The notes under the pieces are model-generated. The model did no database searches. It saw only the letters and a program-made list of their open reading frames with translations, and was not told the origin of the DNA. From Arion vulgaris (lineage: Eukaryota > Mollusca > Gastropoda > Stylommatophora > Arionidae), in contig CM036768.1 in assembly GCA_020796225.1 (NCBI GenBank), positions 41,738,789 to 41,802,788 of the forward strand: a DNA stretch of 64,000 nt, read 5' to 3'. Position numbers and translations under genes: made by a program. Positions 1 through 9,099 of the stretch are shown here, one piece after another (the first letter of the stretch is position 1; the number at the start of each line of letters is the position of its first letter).

Positions 1-690
1 CTAGGGCTGAACATTCATAAGATAAAGACATAGATATTGAGAATTAACCAAGCAAACGACAACTCGATCTACCTGAGTGAAATCCCACTTCAAGAGGTAG
101 AATCATACACATATTTGGGCAGCAATGTAGGCAAAGAGGGTGGAACAGATAGAGATGTTAAAATAAGAATACAAAAGGCAAGAGGAGCTTTCATTTCACT
201 GGGAAACATTTGAAAGTCTAAGAAGTCAAATCTAGAACAAAAATTCGGATATTTAACTCTAATGTTAAAGCAGTTCTACTGTATGGGTCAGAAACATGGA
301 GAACAACTAAAACAATAGCGCATAAATTGCAAACATTCATCAACTGGTGTCTGCGCAGAATAGAGGGAATAAGATGGTATGATAGGGTCACAAATGAGGA
401 ACTTCTGGAGAGAACAAGACAGATTCCAGTGAACGAACAAGTTAAAAAAAGACGCTGGCGCTGGATAGAACACACTTTGCGAAAACCGGAGGGGAATATA
501 ACAAGAAGGGTCCTTGCTTGGAACCCGCAGGGCCAGCGAAAGAAGGGAGGCCGGAAATACATGGAGACGAGATTTGGAGGTGGAGATCAACAATATAAAG
601 AAGAGCTGAAGGGAACTGCAGGAGATAGCTAGAGATAGGAAGACTTGGCATCAGCTGGTTGAGGGTCTATACCCCAACTCGGGGTAAAAA
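1..690 (+). mobile_element. RTE-like non-LTR retrotransposon, C-terminal/3' fragment
   Basis: This is the 3' end of a non-LTR retrotransposon of the RTE-like type and it is cut by the window edge. From about base 100 it reads YTYLGSNVGKEGGTDRDVK, then after a frameshift LLYGSETWRTTK-type sequence near 270-310. Bases 327-632 stay open and contain INWCLRRIEGIRWYD, WIEHTLRKPEGNITRR and NPQGQRKKGGR. These are the post-palm thumb and C-terminal blocks typical of RTE reverse transcriptases. The reading breaks again near 600-690, where a DRKTWHQLVEGLYP-like end is in another frame. At least three frame changes and a stop make it a pseudogene. The same family recurs at 34575 and in the split element 40797-51660. 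A GA-rich run near 700 may be its tail. Confidence 0.8.
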
Positions 691-886
691 GGCAAAGGTA
701 GAGAGAGAGAGATACACACAGCACTCGCATGCTACAAATACGAACATATTTATTGGTCTTTTAACATATCTGTCCGGTGGCCGAATACTTTAGATTCTTT
801 TCTGCTATGCTGGGAGACCCAAAATACAGATTCACGGGAAGAACAACAATTTTGTTAAATATTTTATTTTTATTATAACACTTGAA

Positions 887-1266
887 TAGGAGAACTGCAG
901 AAATTTCATTTGCAACGATAGAACTGACTCTGACTAAATTGAATTTGCAATCTCTTATTTGCCAACTTTCACGGGAATACTATTGTAATCTGGGATAATA
1001 ACGGTAATCCTGGTAATCGAAATGAGCAATCTTATGTGGTCAACCGACCAAGTTTTTCCATCAAGCATGGAGAAAAAAACGTATCGTTTTAATGGAAATG
1101 AAGCCGATTTTGAGGCAAAGGGGCATCTACAGAAATTTCATTTGCACGATAGAACTGACTATGAATAAATTCAATTTGCAAATTGTTATGTCAACTTTCA
1201 CGGACATTTTATTATAATCTGTGATAATCAACAGAATTCTGGCAATCAGAATGAGCGACATTTTAC
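887..1266 (+). repeat. Pair of diverged ~148-bp direct repeats
   Basis: Bases 887-1035 and 1119-1266 align over nearly their whole length. Shared blocks include CAGAAATTTCATTTGCA, GATAGAACTGACT, CAACTTTCACGG and an AATGAGC end. They are separated by about 83 bp. Origin unknown; this could be a tandem duplication or two solo copies of a short element. Confidence 0.75.
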
Positions 1267-1582
1267 AACTAGAGTTAAAATAAATTCCCCATGCGAAGAA
1301 CGGATCAAACTGCTAGACTGAATAAAATTCTGAAGATATCTGAATCTGAAGATATTTGATTTCTAATTGATCTGTCTGATTTCAGAATTGATCTGTCTGA
1401 TTTCAGAATTGATCTATCTCTCGTTGACTCTGATCTCTGTTTTTCTCTCAAATATCTATCTCCCAACTTTATCTCGATCGAGTCTCTCTTCCACCCCCTC
1501 TCTCTCTCTCTCTCTCTGACCACTCACTAGATTTCTTCAGAGCTGTTGTGCTAGCCGAATGCTTTGTGGTTATTCAGTCGCC

Positions 1583-1770
1583 CAACTCTATGTCATAGCT
1601 TTGTCTCTGAAGCTGTCTTTAAGCTCTATGTCCTAGCTATGTCTCTGGGACTATTCTGTCTTGGAGCTCTATGTCCTAGCTATGTCTCTGGGACTATTCT
1701 GTCATGGGGCTCTATGTTTAGCTATGTCTCTAGGGCTACTCAGTCTCTGAGCTCTATCTCCGAACTATAA
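1583..1770 (+). repeat. Minisatellite, ~43-bp unit, about 4 copies
   Basis: The unit is built on GCTCTATGTCCTAGCTATGT followed by CTCTGGGACTATTCTGTC. Two central copies are nearly identical and the outer ones are diverged. Open frames across it follow from the repeat and are not a gene. Confidence 0.8.
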
Positions 1771-2221
1771 TTCTTTCTGACCCCTCTACAAGTCTCTTCA
1801 GGACTGAACTCTAGTGCTGATCTCTTGCTTAATATACAGTTTTATCTCCTCTGTCTCCAAGCTCTATTTTGCTCCGAGCTATGACTGTTCTATTTATTCT
1901 AAGACAACTATTCTCTTTGTTTTGCATCGGTCATTGACCTATACAAATCATAACGTCCTTTCTCCATTTTGTAGTTTGCCTAAGCGTTAGGTATTAAAAA
2001 AACGACATTTGCTGAACTAACTATATGGTAAAGAAAACAAGACACGTAAGTTTACCAGCCCTTGAAATCTCTCATATTATATAGAACTGGTAAAGGTACT
2101 CTGTTACACATCTTATCTTTATCTGTATTCTAGCTTTAACTTTTTTCTGTATCCTATCTTTATCTGTATGACATCTTACCGTTATCTTGTCTTATTTGAT
2201 TGAATAGTGATTACTACTTAA

Positions 2222-3008
2222 AGGGGTTTGCTCCGAAAACATAATTTTCTTTATTAATTAAATTAGAGAAATTATTTTATAACGAGCATGTTAGGCTATA
2301 AATGTAGATCTATTTTAATGCTTTAAAAAACCTTGCATGGTAGCCATGACAACAGCGGTCATCTTTGTAAAAATACATGTTATACGATTCGTAAAATGTA
2401 TAAAACAAACAAATATATTGAGAAATAAAGGAAATATTCATAAACTATAAGCATATTAACAGCTACAGGTCCATTGATTTTCTGTAAAATCTCAAGAAAT
2501 ATATTTTATTTTTATACTTATGTTTGGCAAAAATATCACACAAAATGTGTCATCATTTCACTTTGAAAATTAATTTTAAAAACTTATTTTCACAAAAATG
2601 TAACTTTAAATGGACCTGTAGCTACAAAATTAAATGTGGGATATGGGATCGCGAGATATATATATATATATATATATAAATATATATGAGATAGGAGATA
2701 TGAGATATGAGATATACATCACAAAGTTCGTGTATCTAGCTTTAGTATTAGTTAAAACTCAGGAATTTCCGAAACAAATAAAATGAAAAAAAAAAATGAT
2801 TATGAGAAAACTAAATTTTCAACTTGGAAATTGAAAAATAAAAGTTGCATTTGAGTGTTTCTTACTAATTTTCAAATATTAATACGCAAACACAACAACA
2901 CAATTGTATTTGTAATCGAAAGTACGAATGTTGTACTTTATAGAACTAGTCACTTTGAAAAATCGATGTTTTTGACTAAAACTAAAGTTTTCTACAGAGG
3001 CTAACCCC
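2222..3008. mobile_element. Candidate TTAA-bounded non-autonomous DNA transposon (piggyBac-type MITE)
   Basis: A 787-bp AT-rich block lies between TTAA at 2218-2221 and TTAA at 3009-3012. The two ends form short imperfect terminal inverted repeats: left AGGGGTTTGCTCC, right (reverse complement) GGGGTTAGCCTCTG. They agree over GGGGTT-GC with a one-base offset. No transposase frame is present. TTAA target duplications are the hallmark of piggyBac-type transposition. The repeats are short, so chance is possible. Confidence 0.4.
2461..2623. repeat. Perfect 14-bp inverted repeat pair enclosing ~135 bp
   Basis: AGCTACAGGTCCAT at 2461-2474 is exactly complementary to 2610-2623. The interior is very AT-rich. 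This could be a small foldback/MITE nested in the TTAA-bounded block, or part of its internal structure. A (TA)n run follows at about 2656-2680. Confidence 0.65.
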
Positions 3009-3435
3009 TTAATGATGTGTACTGTGTAATTGCTTTAATTTATCCATGTTAATATCAATATTTCTCTAGACGCATTTACCTGCTAATATGATTTGAACAT
3101 TTTGTTGGAAAAAACAATTTGTTCTAGATCTTACTCTTTTATTTCAGACTTATTTATTGTTACTTATGTTAATTTCTATTATGGAAACAAAAAATGTCAC
3201 TGTGATATGCAATTATAAATATGTCGTTATTTGTATCAGGCTTATAATATATACATGGATGGAGAGAGACATAGACGTAGCAACCAAAAACATCTTCCTG
3301 GTTTAAATTTCACACACGAACAACTTTTCTTTATCAACTATGCTCAGGTGAGTACCCAAAGTAGTGTACACAAATAATAAACACAGCGTTTTGACCAGAA
3401 TGCCTTTTGCATTATACAGAATAAACGACGAGATT

Positions 3436-3706
3436 GAGATTGTTCTCACTCAAAAGAAATTACAGATGCAAACAGTTGATACCGACAATAAATCCATATA
3501 TGCCCTCAAATGAGAATATGTGACTTGAGATTGTTCTCACTCAAAAGAAATTACAGATACAAACAGTTGATACCGACAATAAATCCATATATGCCCTCAA
3601 ATGAGAATATGTGACTTGAGATTGTTCTCACAAAAGAAATTACAGATACAAACAGTTGATACCCACAATAAATCCATATATGCCCTACGATGAAAATATG
3701 TGACTA
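3436..3706 (+). repeat. Tandem repeat, 91-bp unit x3
   Basis: Units start at 3436, 3527 and 3618 with GAGATTGTTCTCAC and run through ACAGTTGATACC and CATATATGCCCT. Copies 1 and 2 are almost identical; copy 3 is more diverged. The array lies inside the 3' non-coding part of Penelope copy A. Confidence 0.9.
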
Positions 3707-3876
3707 AAAACAAGAAATGAAATAATTATGAAAAACTAGATATGGTAAAATAAAAAAAAACATTTCACATACAAGCATATATTAGGGGACACGATAAGAG
3801 ACAGTAGAGGCATTGAGATATAGAGCTTTGGGACTATGAGGTCGCAAGGTACTATGTAAAACTTTAAAACGATTTT

Positions 3877-3887
3877 ATAGAGCACAT
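3877..3887 (+). repeat. TSD of the RTE insertion, left copy
   Basis: ATAGAGCACAT here and at 4439-4449 exactly flank the minus-strand RTE fragment. In the homologous Penelope copy B the corresponding sequence runs on without interruption near 6120-6140. Confidence 0.8.
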
Positions 3888-4438
3888 CATCATCATCATC
3901 AGGTGCCGTCTCCACATCGAAGGTTGGCTGCAATGAATCTCCAGCATCCTCTGTCTTTCACCTTGGTGTTGCACACTGCCAGACTGTAACCTGTCCATTT
4001 CTTAAAGTTTCCTCCCACTTATCTCTCGGTCTTCCTCTTGCTCTTCCTCCCTCAACTTTCCCTCTAGTAAATGTTTTATCATGGTGTCATGCCTTTTTAT
4101 GTGCCTAAAATACTTTACTTGTCTGAATTTTATTTCTCTTAATAATTGTTTCTTCATGCCTAGTTTTCCTAAAACTTGTTTATTTGTCTGTTTTTCTGTC
4201 CATGAAACTCTGCCTATTCTTCTATATATCCACATCTCAAATGCATCAATTCTGTCTTCTAACTGCTTGTTCATTGTCCATGTTTCGAGCCATACATTAA
4301 TATAGGATATATATATAGCATTTGATCATTCTAATTTTTAGCCTGTTTGTGAGTTGTTTGGATGTCAGTAACCTTTTCATACTATTGAAATTATCCTTGG
4401 CCATTCCTATTCTCTTTTTAATTTCTGTTATACATCTG
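3888..4438 (-). mobile_element. RTE-like retrotransposon 3' fragment with (GAT)n tail, inserted in PLE A
   Basis: Read on the minus strand this is a 5'-truncated RTE-like element. Minus 4274-4002 is open and contains MNKQLEDRIDAFEMWIYRRI, VSWTEKQ and KRHDTMIKHLLEGKLREE, the thumb/C-terminal part of the reverse transcriptase. The element ends in a GATGATGAT-type tail at 3888-3902. It is flanked by an exact 11-bp TSD, ATAGAGCACAT, at 3877-3887 and 4439-4449. The same family, on the plus strand, forms layer three of the nested stack (9100-12178), and the two copies are clearly homologous over their last ~540 bp. This copy keeps the uninterrupted site (4341-4365) into which a Jockey-like element jumped in the other copy. 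Confidence 0.85.
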
Positions 4439-4878
4439 ATAGAGCACATGGACTCTGATTAATATAGGAACATGTTCAGATCGCTGTAACCTAGATATCG
4501 TGAGAGTCTAAATTATTCGTTTCCAATGAAATAATTGATTACAGTAACCATTGTGCTTTGGCGTATATCATGTAAATGTTGGACGAAACGGTCACTAAGA
4601 TGTTTTCTCAGTTTCGCCTATATATGCCTTATCACAACTTTTACAAGGGATTATGTTGGTTGCAGGACTCGCTTGTAAATCCATATTCAATGACTAAGGA
4701 GGAATTAGGGAAATATACAAAATAAGACTGTATCACATAACACTATGTATGGCCTTACCGACGGCCACATCGGACGGTGCTAAAATAACCATGGACATTG
4801 AATTTAAGACGACTATGTACCAACATATAATTTAGATTCTTGCCCAGTCTGTATGTTACTAGAGAACAGATTTATAAA
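4439..4878 (-). mobile_element. Penelope-like element copy A, GIY-YIG endonuclease remnant
   Basis: This is the continuation of PLE A beyond the RTE insertion. It aligns with the GIY-YIG coding region of copy B (6120-6540). Comparable blocks include the cognates of CGCGTAAGTGTTGGGCGAAT and of the region encoding YIGETG..L. Several frameshifts and stops destroy the reading, so no endonuclease could be made. Similarity fades near 4865 and the sequence then enters a foldback. Confidence 0.7.
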
Positions 4879-4994
4879 ACTGAACATGTCTCTGGATTAG
4901 ATTGGAGAATAGACAGATGTTCAATGGTGAAAAATGTTCTTCTGTCATCTGTCATCTTTTTTATTCTCAAATCTGATCCAGAGATATGTTCAGT
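4879..4994. repeat. Foldback inverted repeat at the 5' side of PLE A
   Basis: Bases 4879-4908 and 4965-4994 are inverted copies of 30 nt with 27 matching positions. An inner pair (GACAGATG near 4912 and its complement near 4946) extends the structure. The corresponding sequence in Penelope copy B (about 6576-6605) occurs once, not inverted. PLE A therefore seems to carry a short snap-back inversion at its truncated 5' end. Confidence 0.75.
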
Positions 4995-5005
4995 CTTCCT
5001 TAATG

Positions 5006-5734
5006 AATTCTATTTAATTTGACAATTCGTAAATGCAAGGATCGCGTAACGCGAGAAGGAATTTTTGGGGCGAATTTGCAACTGATATGATTGTCCTTTA
5101 CTAAATGGGACAGTGATTCAAACTGTATCAGTACGTGGTGGTATCATACACGAAAGCTAACCTTCGTTCCAGTCGTGTGGTTTTATGCTGCACACATGTT
5201 TCGGTATGATAACAATGATAACACAAATGACAGCGGGATTTTTCCTTTCAATTACTTGAAGAAATGTTGATATATTTAATGTTGTCTTTGAAACTCTAGC
5301 TTTCAACACAGCTTACTATTATCGTCAGTGTTATTCAACGCCTACACTGTAGAAGTTATAAACATGCAGATCACGGTATGTAGGAGGACGATTTCATATG
5401 CATATGATATTTTCATGTATCGTCAGTGCAAGGATATAAATTAGGTTGTGAAAATCAGAACTAGACCGCATAATTAGATTTGTCGGCGAAGCACAATCAC
5501 TGGTCAACCAGATAAAGATAGCTATAACAGGGTTTTCTTCAAACAACCCATATTGTCATTATTTCAGCACCAACTGAGAGTTTGTGTTTGAAGGTGCGGC
5601 AGAGGCTTTCAGGCAATAACATATCTAGTGTTGCGGCTTGATCAAAGGATTACTTTCGTATAGCTCATAAACCAAATAGTAGATAAGACTATCGAAAAAG
5701 GGTGGAGACTGCGGTAAAACTTGGAAAAATAGCT
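5006..5734. other. Intergenic, nothing recognised
   Basis: No protein motif, tandem repeat or RNA gene is seen. Open stretches are short and unsupported. The right end leads into Penelope copy B. Confidence 0.5.
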
Positions 5735-5780
5735 AAACACGTAAAAACAAAGTACTATAGTTTTACAAAATATAGAAACT

Positions 5781-5830
5781 GTGACGATAAACAGCAACGT
5801 TTCGACCAAAAGGCCTTTATCAAGCAAACA
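5781..5830 (-). ncRNA. Hammerhead-like ribozyme remnant in PLE B
   Basis: On the minus strand the order is TTGATAA (5823-5817), a 4-bp stem GGCC/GGTC with a TTTT loop (5815-5804), GAAA (5803-5800), then a possible stem ACG...CGT closing on a GTC-like site near 5786-5784. This resembles the hammerhead layout known from Penelope-like elements. The expected core CTGATGA carries at least two changes and there is one extra A before the stem, so activity is doubtful. The block recurs at 45761-45809 and, more diverged, at 3380-3415. Confidence 0.4.
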
Positions 5831-6056
5831 ATACAACAAGAATGACGAATTTCGAGGAACACTACAAATGGACGATTACATGTAGAAACATTCAAACCTA
5901 TCTAATGAAAATCCGGGAATAAAAACGAATAACGAAATAATTGCAACACAAAACCGGAAGTGGAAAAGAAGAGAAACAAAAAACAATATAGTGGATAAAT
6001 AACATATATGTGCAGCAAATACACATATAGATTACAAGGCATGAGAAAAGACAGTA

Positions 6057-6557
6057 CTAAGAAGCATAGGAATGTAATGCGTTGAGTCCAAGAGGTCGCA
6101 AGGTGCCATAGAATGAAATAAAACGGTTCTCCAGGGCGAATCGATTGCGATCATCGGAGGAACATGATCGGATGGCTGTGACCTGGACATCGTCAGCTCC
6201 TGAATGGCCAGTATCATTGAAATGAGTGGCCACAGGGATCACAGAGCATTGGCGAATATCGCGTAAGTGTTGGGCGAATCGGTCACTGAGCCTCTTACCG
6301 GTTTCACCAATATAGGCCTTGTTGCATCGTTTGCAGGTGATGGCATAGATGATATTGCGGGACTCACACGTGAAACTGTCTTGAATGACATACGTAACTT
6401 TTGGAAAAGAGACAGTGCGGGTCTGTATAACATATGCACATGTATTACAGCGCCGACGGCCACAATGGATGGTGCCAAAGTGACTCTGGATAGTAGGCTT
6501 GACGCGACTGTGTACCAACACATCCTTGAGGCTTCTGTCCCGTCTGTACGCCACCAA
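6057..6557 (-). pseudogene. GIY-YIG endonuclease domain of a Penelope-like element
   Basis: This 166-codon minus-strand frame holds the C-terminal domain of a Penelope-type protein, which nicks target DNA for retrotransposition. Around residues 33-41 a CGRRRCNTC cysteine cluster precedes the catalytic part, as in Penelope endonucleases. Around residues 68-95 it reads IIYAITCKRC then AYIGETGKRLSDRFAQH, giving the two tyrosine motifs, the glycine and the downstream arginine and histidine expected of GIY-YIG. A later HFNDTGH block and an ALENRFISFYGTLRP end also fit. No reverse transcriptase is attached and no initiation signal supports the start. The frame is readable but is only the tail of a dead element. 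Confidence 0.85.
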
Positions 6558-6665
6558 AGGATAGTGTTGGAAGACTGAACGTATCTCAGGATCGGACTGA
6601 AGAATAAAAACGTCTCACTATCCATGTTCGAGTCGGCTCGAGTCTTCTTTTTTACCTGCAGCAAC

Positions 6666-7257
6666 TAGGTCAAGGGTTGTCAATCCTGAATTGGCAATTA
6701 CAGTTAAAACAAACGATGTAATTAGCACAGAGCAAACTACGTAACGCTAATCCTAGTGTTTTCTCAGACAATAAGAGCAAAGAAGATGATGATGACAAGA
6801 AAAAAAGATAAAATTATGAAAACTGCAAGTACATATATTTGTAGAAACATGATAACAATAAAATTAGTAGAGACTACATGAAAGTTTAAATGTGTATAGA
6901 CTAGCACGAGAATGATAGATTTGTACTGGCTAAAGAAAATTATACTCACATTTTCACATTTTGCAATCACTTTTCTTTTGGGTTTTACAGACTGAGTGTG
7001 CCGTAGAAAATAAAGCATCTGCGAAGCTTTCGATAAAAAGTAAACATGCACCCAATAGAATCAGGTTGGATATAAATCTTCTTGATTTTTTTTTCATTAA
7101 ATAACTTGTTAAAAACAGCATGATCTACATATTTCTATTATATACGAGTACTTGTTAATGTTTACCCTAATTGTTTTATTTGCCTTCTTCAACGCCTTCT
7201 TGTTCGTTGTTTCATTATTCAATGTCATGTGTTTCGACCGTATTGCCGTCTGGACCC
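6666..7257. other. Intergenic, nothing recognised
   Basis: AT-rich stretch with no motif-bearing frame, no tandem array and no RNA gene seen. Confidence 0.5.
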
Positions 7258-8329
7258 TGGTAAGAGAAGTAAAGAATAGTAACACTGCGAACTACAAGAC
7301 ATGTTGTAAGAGGCTACTCAGGTAGGGGTCTAGGTAAGCTACGATAGTAAATAAAAATGGTCGCAGAAATCGGTTGTGCTGGCCTACTTGTAGGCGCATA
7401 ACTGGCACAACATAAACACATCAGATCACTGGCTCAGATCACATGCAAATCACAAAGAATGGTTTTAACAAGTGGTCGATATGAAGCGTTCGAAGCAGAA
7501 TAAGAAGAATGTCATATTTTTCAGTTGTCCAATTTTACTTGCAGACAAGGCATTCTTTCATATAACTGTTGGTATCTCAGTTATCAGAGGACTATCATCA
7601 TAGCACTCCGGACATGTCCATAGGTGCTTCGATCTCCGCCTCAACAAATCCAGCAACGTCCAGCGGCCTAGCACGCCAGTTCGATGTTGATTAATCAGTC
7701 TCTTTCCATATTTGGTATGTCGTTCTTTACGGGCTGCACCAATATTGACACCCATCTCACTTAATCAGGTCAGCGAGTGGTACTCACAACCCTGAAACTT
7801 CTCTGTTCGAAAGAACTTTTTCAGTTAGTTAAGAATGTCATTTCGGTCCATTGCACTTCGCTGTAATGCTGTGGCCATGCCAGCAAATCTGTCAGTTCGT
7901 TCATTACCCCTGAGTCATGCATGCCCGTAGACAAAAATGAAGGTGATTTCTGTGATTCTTATCTGTACCAGTACCTCCATCCAGTTTCGTTTCATCATTC
8001 ATGTTTAGACTTTACGAATCATACTCATGGAGTCACTGAGTATAAAAACACGAGCAAAGTCATGAGATGCCAACCACGCCACCGCCTCTGTAACCGCCCG
8101 TTCCTCCATTGTCAAACTACTTGTTGTTGTCGCGTAGGTCCCGCTGGCCTCTCTTATTATTTTTCCTCCTGAGCGTTCGGAGAAAGCCCATGCACAGCGT
8201 TGTTGGCGAATGACTGAATCATCGGTGTAAATTTCTGCATCTGTTTCATTGACATTGTCATTCAAGAGAGCCTCAACCTCCTGGCTGATTAGTGATGGAT
8301 TATTTTACTCTCAGTTTTTCTTAATGTAT
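7258..8329 (-). mobile_element. Jockey-like retrotransposon B, RNase H to 3' end (outermost host of the nest)
   Basis: Read on the minus strand this is the end of a Jockey/I-type non-LTR element with an RNase H domain. Minus 8265-8005 carries AEIYTDDSV (first aspartate), TMEERAVTEAVAWL (glutamate) and VFILSDSMSMI (second aspartate). After a frame change comes a degraded GHA..RGNERTDRFAG block near 7900. Minus 7755-7558 encodes the C-terminus with RTGVLGRWTLLDLLRRRSKH and LWTCPECYDDSPLI. Downstream, 7258-7557 is its probable 3' untranslated part, which recurs at 49812-50035. Related C-termini occur at 39837, 56996 and 61872. The upstream half continues at 12241-12560, beyond a 3.9 kb insertion. 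Confidence 0.75.
8320..8329 (+). repeat. Probable TSD of RTE element 2, left copy
   Basis: CTTAATGTAT here and CTTAATGGAT at 12231-12240 match at 9 of 10 positions and flank the RTE element 2 with its nested load. Confidence 0.55.
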
Positions 8330-9088
8330 GTCTCTTCTTCTTCTTCTTTGTCGTCACACTTCTACCGGGTTGTTGCCCAGTGTCGTCGCACTGCTACCGG
8401 GCTGTTGCCCAGTGTCGTCACACTTCTACCGGGTTGTTGCCCAGTGTCGTCACACTGCTACCGGGTTGTTGCCCAGTGTCGTCACACTTCTACCGGGTTG
8501 TTGCCCAGTGTCGTCACACTTCTACCGGGTTGTTGCCCAGTGTCGTCACACTTCTACCGGGTTGTTGCCCAGTGTCGTCACACTTCTACCGGGTTGTTGC
8601 CCATTGTCGTCACACTGCTACCGGGTTGTTGCCCAGTGTCGTCACACTGCTACCGGGTTGTTGCCCAGTGTCGTCACACTGCTACCGGGTTGTTGCCCAG
8701 TGTCGTCACACTGCTACCGGGTTGTTGCCCAGTGTCGTCACACTGCTACCGGGTTGTTGCCCAGTGTCGTCACACTACTACCGGGTTGTTGCCCAGTGTC
8801 GTCACACTGCTACCGGGTTGTTGCCCAGTGTCGTGGTTTTCTGTTTTTGTCTTGTGCTGTTCTGGTGGCTTGGGTGATTGTTATTTTTGCTATTTCACAG
8901 GATTCTGCCATGCCATCTAACCATCTTTTTCGTGGTCTTCCTCTTGCTCTCATTCCCGATGTTCTGTTGTAGAAGACTTTTTATACTGTGGAGTGTGGAT
9001 GCATTCTTATTATGTGGCCAAACCACTTCATTCTTTGTTTCTCAATGTAATTGAAGCAAGGTTCTGTGCCAACTTTATTTCTTTTGCT
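8330..9088 (-). mobile_element. RTE-like element 2, 3' part (thumb, minisatellite, GAA tail)
   Basis: This is the minus-strand 3' end of a second RTE-like family. From 9088 downward it encodes an EPCFNYIEKQRMKWFGHII block, then RARGRPRKRWLDGMAESC and a TAQDKNRKPRHW end. It aligns closely with the plus-strand copy at 61330-61610. After the coding end come fifteen 32-bp repeats (8836-8350) and a GAA-type tail (8349-8331). The element continues at 12190-12230, past a plus-strand insertion, and is 5'-truncated there. A frame break near the STV...KVFYN segment marks it as a pseudogene. Confidence 0.85.
8350..8836 (+). repeat. Minisatellite, 32-bp unit x15, grown from an RTE 3' terminus
   Basis: The unit joins GTCGTCACACTGCTACCGGG to TTGTTGCCCAGT. 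Copies differ mainly at the CTTC/CTGC position: TTC variants dominate the first half and GC variants the second, so local duplication spread variants. Because 32 is not a multiple of 3, all three frames stay open and give 32-residue protein-like repeats that are not genes. The reverse complement of one unit is the natural end of the RTE-like element (ACCACGACACTGGGCAACAA...TGTGACGAC). Confidence 0.95.
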
Positions 9089-9099
9089 GATGTTGGTGA
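9089..9099 (+). repeat. TSD of RTE element 1, left copy
   Basis: GATGTTGGTGA here and at 12179-12189 flank the plus-strand RTE element 1. Joining the two sides restores the continuous RTE element 2 sequence seen at 61270-61330. Confidence 0.85.

Larger units (their letters stand above)
700..2217. other. Intergenic, no gene seen; simple repeats
   Basis: No coding family is recognisable. The stretch holds a GA-rich run at 699-712, a CT run at 1498-1518, two copies of a 21-bp unit (a TGATCTGTCTGATTTC core) near 1368-1410, and the two repeat features listed separately. Confidence 0.6.
3380..3887 (-). mobile_element. Penelope-like element copy A, 3' part
   Basis: This is the downstream (lower-coordinate) part of a degenerate Penelope-like retroelement on the minus strand. 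Bases 3380-3415 match, with substitutions, the hammerhead-like block of the better copy at 5785-5825. Bases 3785-3887 match the 3' coding end of copy B (compare GAGGTCGCAAGGTACTATGT with 6089 onward). Between them sits a 91-bp tandem repeat. The element is interrupted at 3888 by an RTE-like insertion and resumes at 4439. Confidence 0.65.
5735..6665 (-). mobile_element. Penelope-like element copy B (5'-truncated)
   Basis: This is the best-preserved Penelope-like copy in the window. In minus-strand order it has the GIY-YIG endonuclease domain (6557-6057), a ~230-bp 3' untranslated part, and a hammerhead-like block (5825-5785). The reverse transcriptase domain that should precede the endonuclease is missing, so the copy is 5'-truncated, as is common for this order. 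Copies C (45722-46190) and D (49198-49810) share the same 3' region at high similarity, and copy A is older and more diverged. Confidence 0.85.

Noticed and set aside
7236..7265. A further hammerhead-like block (GTTTCGACCG...)
   Set aside because: Only the GTTTCGACC core agrees; the stem and the TTGATAA part are absent.
8249..8972. Three overlapping 165-223 codon frames
   Set aside because: They come from the 32-bp minisatellite read in all three frames, lying on the strand opposite to the RTE element.
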